A DNA stretch of 64,000 nucleotides from contig NZ_QQTY01000001.1 of the NCBI RefSeq assembly GCF_003670115.1, forward strand, positions 682,001-746,000, in the 5' to 3' direction. Source of the DNA: Natronorubrum halophilum. GTDB taxonomy: Archaea > Halobacteriota > Halobacteria > Halobacteriales > Natrialbaceae. The notes beneath the pieces were generated by a model that saw only the letters and a list, made by a program, of their open reading frames with translations, made no database searches and had not been told where the DNA came from. Positions within the stretch are counted from its first letter, which is position 1. Every line of letters starts with the position of its first letter. Of the stretch, positions 60,259 through 64,000 are shown piece after piece. A program made the translations under genes and the position numbers.

Positions 60259-60726
60259 ATGTACGTCGCAGTCGCCGGGACGTTCGGCCCCGTACACGAC
60301 GGTCATCGAACCCTCTTCGAGCACGCGCTCCAGTTCGGTGACGACGGCGTCGTCGTCGCGCTGACGAGCGACGAACTCGCCGTCGAAACCCGTCTCGAGT
60401 CCCGCGAGATCCCCGCGTTCGACGAGCGCGTCCGGGCGGTGACCGACGCCATCGCCGAAATCGATCGGTGGGACCGCGACGTCGAGGTTCGGGAACTCAC
60501 GAGCGAGTACGGCATCGCCGACGACGACCCGAGGATCGACGCCCTCGTGGTCTCACCGGAGACCGCGCCCGAACTCGAGACCATCAACGACCGGCGCCGG
60601 GATCGCGGCCTCGAGCCGATCTCCGGAATCGTCGCCCCCTACGTCCTCGCCGCGGACGGCGAGCGCATCTCGTCGACGCGGATGGTCGAAGGGGAGATCG
60701 ACGAGCACGGGGCCGTCCTCGAATGA
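60259..60726 (+). CDS. coaD: Phosphopantetheine adenylyltransferase (archaeal type)
   Basis: A 155-residue nucleotidyltransferase: MYVAVAGTFGPVHDGHRTLF (HIGH-type HxGH) and the second motif ISSTRMVEGEI. It adenylates 4'-phosphopantetheine, the next-to-last step to coenzyme A. MYVAV is the preferred start, nine codons after an earlier in-frame ATG. A membrane protein gene overlaps its end by 4 bases. Confidence 0.92.
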   Translation: MYVAVAGTFGPVHDGHRTLFEHALQFGDDGVVVALTSDELAVETRLESREIPAFDERVRAVTDAIAEIDRWDRDVEVRELTSEYGIADDDPRIDALVVSPETAPELETINDRRRDRGLEPISGIVAPYVLAADGERISSTRMVEGEIDEHGAVLE

Positions 60727-61136
60727 GCGCGTCGAACGCGGATCGGCGACCGCTGCTGTTCGTCCTCCTCGCCGGCGCGGTGCTCGTGACGCTGGGGATT
60801 CACCTCTCGCTCGTTCCGCGACGGTATCCGGACGACGTGTTCTCGACCGGGTTGGCGCTCGTCGGGGGCTGGCTGACGTACGCGCTCGCCTTCTACGCGG
60901 TGGGTCGGATCGGACCCCAGCCGCGGGAACTCCCCAGCATGCGCGTTGGGGATATCGGTCTCGCGCTCTTTTTGCTCTCGGTACTGCTCGCGGCGGCGCT
61001 CAACGCGTTCGGATTCACTCCCGAGTTGCTCCTCGAGGCGTACGTGCTGCCCGCGCTCGGGGTCTACGTCGGCCTCGCGTTGCTGGGCTGGTCGATCGGC
61101 CGTCGGACCGAGGCGATCAACGAGATCGTTCGGTGA
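60723..61136 (+). CDS. Four-helix membrane protein, function unknown
   Basis: A 137-residue protein with four hydrophobic helices (about residues 10-28, 45-63, 80-99, 107-127). Its ATG overlaps the coaD stop as ATGA, so it is translated with coaD. No domain is recognised. The overlap with coaD says nothing certain about function. Confidence 0.78.
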   Translation: MSASNADRRPLLFVLLAGAVLVTLGIHLSLVPRRYPDDVFSTGLALVGGWLTYALAFYAVGRIGPQPRELPSMRVGDIGLALFLLSVLLAAALNAFGFTPELLLEAYVLPALGVYVGLALLGWSIGRRTEAINEIVR

Positions 61137-61244
61137 GGGGTGGTACAGCGCTCGCCGCTGGATGTGGAGCCGACGAGCCGCTCGCTTCGGCGTTCGATCA
61201 GGTGGTGGCGACATCCTAAAGCGCTCGATCGGTGGTGGGGTAGT

Positions 61245-61688
61245 TCACTCCGATCGTGCGCCCGAGTTCGCGACCAAAACGGGGACGTCGCCGAACCGAA
61301 CGACGTGGTCCGTGACGCTCCCCAGCGCCATCCGGTGGACGCCGCCCCGACCGCGGGTGGCCATCACGACGAGATCGGCGTCGACGGCGTCGGCGTACTC
61401 GAGCAACTCGTGTTCCGGCGGCCCCTCGAGAACCGTTCCCGTGGCCTCGACTCCGGCGGCGGCGGCCCGTTCGACGATGGCGTCGACGAACTCCCGGGCT
61501 CGCTCGCGCATCGCGTCTTCGGCGCTTGCAGCGTCGCCGGGGAGCCTGAGGTCGCTCAGTGGACCGGTGTCGGCGACACAGACGACGTGAACCGCCCCAC
61601 CGTGGACGGCTGCGAGCTCGAGGCCGGTTTCGGCGGCGGCCGCGGCGTGGTCGCTGCCATCGGTCGGGAGCAAGATCGTCTCGAACAT
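61245..61688 (-). CDS. Universal stress protein (UspA)
   Basis: A 147-residue Usp domain: MFETILLPTDGSDHAAAAAE, VHVVCVADTGPLSDLRLPGD, ATGTVLEGPPEHELLEYADAVDADLVVMATRGRGGVHRMALGSVTDHVVRFGDVPVLVA with the full ATP-binding G-x2-G-x9-G-S/T pattern (GRGGVHRMALGS). It is more typical than the pair at 56-57 kb. Confidence 0.94.
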   Translation of the reverse strand: MFETILLPTDGSDHAAAAAETGLELAAVHGGAVHVVCVADTGPLSDLRLPGDAASAEDAMRERAREFVDAIVERAAAAGVEATGTVLEGPPEHELLEYADAVDADLVVMATRGRGGVHRMALGSVTDHVVRFGDVPVLVANSGARSE

Positions 61689-61739
61689 CGTGTCCGTGGC
61701 TACAACGAGAACGGTGAAATTCCTGCCGGGTGGTATCCG

Positions 61740-61813
61740 GTATCGTAGCCGCTACGCACCTGAGCGCACGATGGCTTGCGACGGGTGTGTAACTCGTTGC
61801 AGTGGGTACGATC
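61740..61813 (-). repeat. Dispersed palindromic intergenic element, copy 5 (diverged)
   Basis: About 74 bases. The ends gtatcgtagccgctacg and gcagtgggtacgat match the ends of the other copies; the core (gagcgcacgatggcttgcga) is eroded. It lies in the orientation of copies 1 and 2. Confidence 0.65.
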
Positions 61814-61987
61814 TCTCGGTGCGACCCTCCGCCGTGTCGAACCCGTTCGATTGTGACATCTCGCAGAGAAGTATCTTCACTCGAGCGGTATCGAACCGTA
61901 CAGGTGGCCCTCGCGGGACCAGTGTGTACTCGCTGAAACGCGACGGGCGTGGGCGAACGTGACGGGAGAGTGATAGCGAGTAGCAAG

Positions 61988-61998
61988 GGTTTATTTGG
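61988..61998 (+). promoter_or_regulatory. TATA-like box of the multi-PAS kinase
   Basis: ggtttatttgg is centred 27 bases before the ATG at 62020, fitting a leaderless transcript. Confidence 0.6.
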
Positions 61999-62019
61999 CT
62001 CACACGCTACTACGGTCCA

Positions 62020-64000
62020 ATGGGTGAACGGCAGGGAGCGACGAAGGCAAACTACTGGGCGGATGCAGCGGACGGCGTCGCATTCCAGCGCTTCCAGACG
62101 CTCGTCAACACCATCGACGACGGGATCTACCAGCTCGATTCGACTGGGAACATCGTCGCAGTCAACGACGCAATCGTCGGTGCAACGGGGTACTCCCGCG
62201 ACGAACTGCTGGGTGCACACGTTTCACTGGTTCTTGCCGACAACGACATCGCTCGTATCGAAGACGAGATTCGGACGTCCCTCGCGACGACCGGAGAGAC
62301 GCGTCCGACGCTCGAGATCACGGTCGAGTCGGCCACTGGCGGGAACATTCCATGCGAGTTGCGCTTCAATCCGCTCGTCGAAGACGGCGAGTTTCAGGGT
62401 ACCGTCGGCGTGCTCCGCGATATCAGTACGGCCGCCAAAGAGGCGACGTGGATGCAAACGCTGTCGGAGTACGAGACGATCCTCGAGGCGGTCGACGACG
62501 GGATCTACGTCCTCGACGAGGCGTATCGGTTTACCGCGGTGAACCAGACCTACGTCGAGATGACCGGCTACTCGCGCGAGGAACTCCTCGGCGCTCACTG
62601 CTCGCTCGTCGTCGACGACGAGGTCTCCGCCGAAGCGGCCGCACGGTCGATGGATCTCGCAGAGACCGGCGAGGAAGCGGTGACCATCGAAGCCGAACTG
62701 CTGCGACGCGATGGAACGCGGCTGCCGGCCGAGAGTAAATTCACGGCGCGACTGTCGGACGACGGGGCGTACGAAGGGACGATCGGCGTCGTGCGCGACA
62801 TCTCCGATCGTAAAGCCCGCGAGCGAGAGCTACGAAAGTACGAAACGATCGTCGAAACCGTCGAAGACGGAATCTACGTCGTCGATGAGGACGGCCGGTT
62901 TTCGATGGTCAATCGAAGTTTCGCGGACATGCTGGGCTACGCGGCCGACGAACTGGTCGGGTCACACGTATCGCTGGTCGTCGACGAGCAGATCCACCGG
63001 CGCGCAGCGGAGATGGAAGAAGCGATCGTCAGGGATAGCGTTGACAACCCGTCCATGGAAGCGGCGATCAAAACCGCTTCGGGAGACCGCATCCCTTCCG
63101 AAGCGACGTTTGCGGTGTTACCCAGCGACGGGGATGCGCGTGAACGCGTCGGCGTGGTCAGAGACGTTACCGAACGGAAAGCCCGGGAACGAGCCATCGA
63201 GGAGAGCGAACAACGGTACCGGGCGCTGGTCGATCACTTCCCGGGTGCCGTCGGCCTGTACGACGAGAACTTTCGGTACACGGTAGCCGGGGGCGAACTG
63301 TTCGAGTCGCTCGACGTGTCACAGGACGACGTCGTCGGCGCGACCATCTACGAGCGCTATCCGGACGATCTCATCGAGCGGATCGAGCCGTACTTCCGGG
63401 CCGTGTTCGAGGGCGAATCCAACACGTTCGAGGAACGGTATCTCGGTCGCGATCTGTGGGCGCACACGCTCCCCGTTCGGAACGGCGCTGGCGAGATATT
63501 CGCGGGCGTCTTGCTGGTACAGGATATCACCGAGCGCAAAGCCTACCAGCGTCAGATCGAGGCCTCCAACGAGCGCTTGGAGCAGTTCGCGTACGCCGCC
63601 TCTCACGATCTCCAAGAACCGCTCCGGATGATCTCGAGTTACCTGCAACTCGTCGACCGTCGCTACAGCGACGAACTCGACGAGGACGGGCGGGAGTTCA
63701 TCGAATTCGCCGTCGACGGAGCGGATCGAATGCAGGAGATGATCGAGGGGTTGCTCCAGTACTCGCGCGTCGAGACGCAGGGCGATTCGTTCGAGCCGAT
63801 CGCGCTGGATTCGGTGTTCGAAAACGCGCGTGCGGATCTCGCGATGACGATCGACGAATCCGCCGCCGAGATCACGGCAACGTCGTTACCGCGCGTCCAC
63901 GGCGACGCGGGACAGCTTCGACAGGTGTTCCAGAACCTCCTGAGCAACGCGGTGACGTACTGCGGCGATGAGCGACCACGGATACGCGTCGCCGCCGAGA
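62020..64000 (+). CDS. Multi-PAS sensor histidine kinase, cut by the window end
   Basis: At least 660 residues, with no transmembrane helix and so probably cytosolic. Four PAS units follow each other: FQTLVNTIDDGIYQLDSTGNIVAVNDAIVGATGYS, ETILEAVDDGIYVLDEAYRFTAVNQTYVEMTGYS, ETIVETVEDGIYVVDEDGRFSMVNRSFADMLGY and YRALVDHFPGAVGLYDENFRY. The first three are alike, suggesting internal duplication. The phosphoacceptor box is FAYAASHDLQEPLRMISSYL, typical of phytochrome-type kinases. The ATPase domain begins with QVFQNLLSNAVTY and is interrupted by the window end. Signal unknown; no chromophore cysteine is evident. Confidence 0.94.
   Translation, partial: MGERQGATKANYWADAADGVAFQRFQTLVNTIDDGIYQLDSTGNIVAVNDAIVGATGYSRDELLGAHVSLVLADNDIARIEDEIRTSLATTGETRPTLEITVESATGGNIPCELRFNPLVEDGEFQGTVGVLRDISTAAKEATWMQTLSEYETILEAVDDGIYVLDEAYRFTAVNQTYVEMTGYSREELLGAHCSLVVDDEVSAEAAARSMDLAETGEEAVTIEAELLRRDGTRLPAESKFTARLSDDGAYEGTIGVVRDISDRKARERELRKYETIVETVEDGIYVVDEDGRFSMVNRSFADMLGYAADELVGSHVSLVVDEQIHRRAAEMEEAIVRDSVDNPSMEAAIKTASGDRIPSEATFAVLPSDGDARERVGVVRDVTERKARERAIEESEQRYRALVDHFPGAVGLYDENFRYTVAGGELFESLDVSQDDVVGATIYERYPDDLIERIEPYFRAVFEGESNTFEERYLGRDLWAHTLPVRNGAGEIFAGVLLVQDITERKAYQRQIEASNERLEQFAYAASHDLQEPLRMISSYLQLVDRRYSDELDEDGREFIEFAVDGADRMQEMIEGLLQYSRVETQGDSFEPIALDSVFENARADLAMTIDESAAEITATSLPRVHGDAGQLRQVFQNLLSNAVTYCGDERPRIRVAAE

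Larger units (their letters stand above)
61689..62019. other. Divergent spacer with repeat copy
   Basis: 331 bases between a minus-strand UspA gene and the plus-strand histidine kinase. It contains a diverged copy of the dispersed element (61740-61813) and the kinase promoter. No gene was seen. Confidence 0.65.

Overview
The window is high-GC, gene-dense DNA from a halophilic archaeon. Supporting signs are strongly acidic proteins, archaeal-type genes (EF-1alpha, S10, S24e and S27ae, a fused Kae1-Bud32, archaeal SepF, an archaeal phosphopantetheine adenylyltransferase, an F420-type LLM oxidoreductase), TATA boxes about 25-30 bases before start codons with little or no leader, and a tRNA-Ala without an encoded CCA. 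The gene families fit a member of the Natrialbaceae, but genus cannot be fixed from sequence alone. It reads as chromosomal housekeeping DNA with a few eroded spots. I saw no insertion sequence, prophage or CRISPR array.

Layout. 1-8.4 kb: threonine ammonia-lyase, citrate synthase, SepF, a DUF1028 protein, a PUA protein, a TMEM175-like channel and a membrane-spanning metallophosphoesterase. 8.4-20.8 kb: a 7TM/PAS sensor kinase, an RNB ribonuclease, a GNAT enzyme, DoxX, Hsp20, a lipoamide-dehydrogenase-like flavoenzyme, KDG kinase, RtcA and an ABC-2-like membrane protein. 20.8-28 kb: mutL and mutS on the same strand, separated by a DHDPS-family lyase and an SDR enzyme. 28-37.9 kb: two UspA-like proteins converging next to an APC transporter, an antiporter, a ThiD-ThiN/LLM pair, an AIR-synthase-like gene and a DHDPS-family gene with no usable start. 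37.9-44.8 kb: MOT1 transporter, a small-ORF/PIN-like pair, arsR-arsM, and the S24e-S27ae-Kae1/Bud32-DUF5808-RdgB cluster. 44.8-53.5 kb: a Tat-signal remnant abutting a BNR beta-propeller gene, a frameshifted HTH-10 regulator, tRNA-Ala, rhomboid, S10 and EF-1alpha, homoserine dehydrogenase with an ACT protein, and NifU. 53.5-64 kb: a Tat-exported LVIVD protein, ROK kinase, three more UspA proteins, SDR, MOSC, YqcI/YcgG with an isochorismatase-like hydrolase, CoaD, and a multi-PAS histidine kinase cut by the window end.

How genes work together. IlvA and Hom with its ACT partner belong to aspartate-family and branched-chain amino-acid synthesis. KDG kinase, the DHDPS-family lyases, SDR enzymes and the ROK kinase suggest sugar catabolism of the semi-phosphorylated Entner-Doudoroff type (inference). 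S24e, S27ae, S10, EF-1alpha, tRNA-Ala, Kae1-Bud32 and RtcA serve translation and RNA processing. MutS and MutL form a mismatch-repair pair. ArsR and ArsM form an arsenic-response unit.

The main structure not explained by genes is a family of five dispersed, roughly 84-bp intergenic elements with inverted ends and a central palindrome, at 3.5, 46.2, 51.0, 56.1 and 61.7 kb. Other points worth checking are the metallophosphoesterase interrupted by two membrane helices, the frameshifted HTH-10 gene, the startless DHDPS-family gene, the 39-codon ORF overlapping a PIN-like gene, and a perfect inverted repeat in the leader of the ABC-2-like gene.
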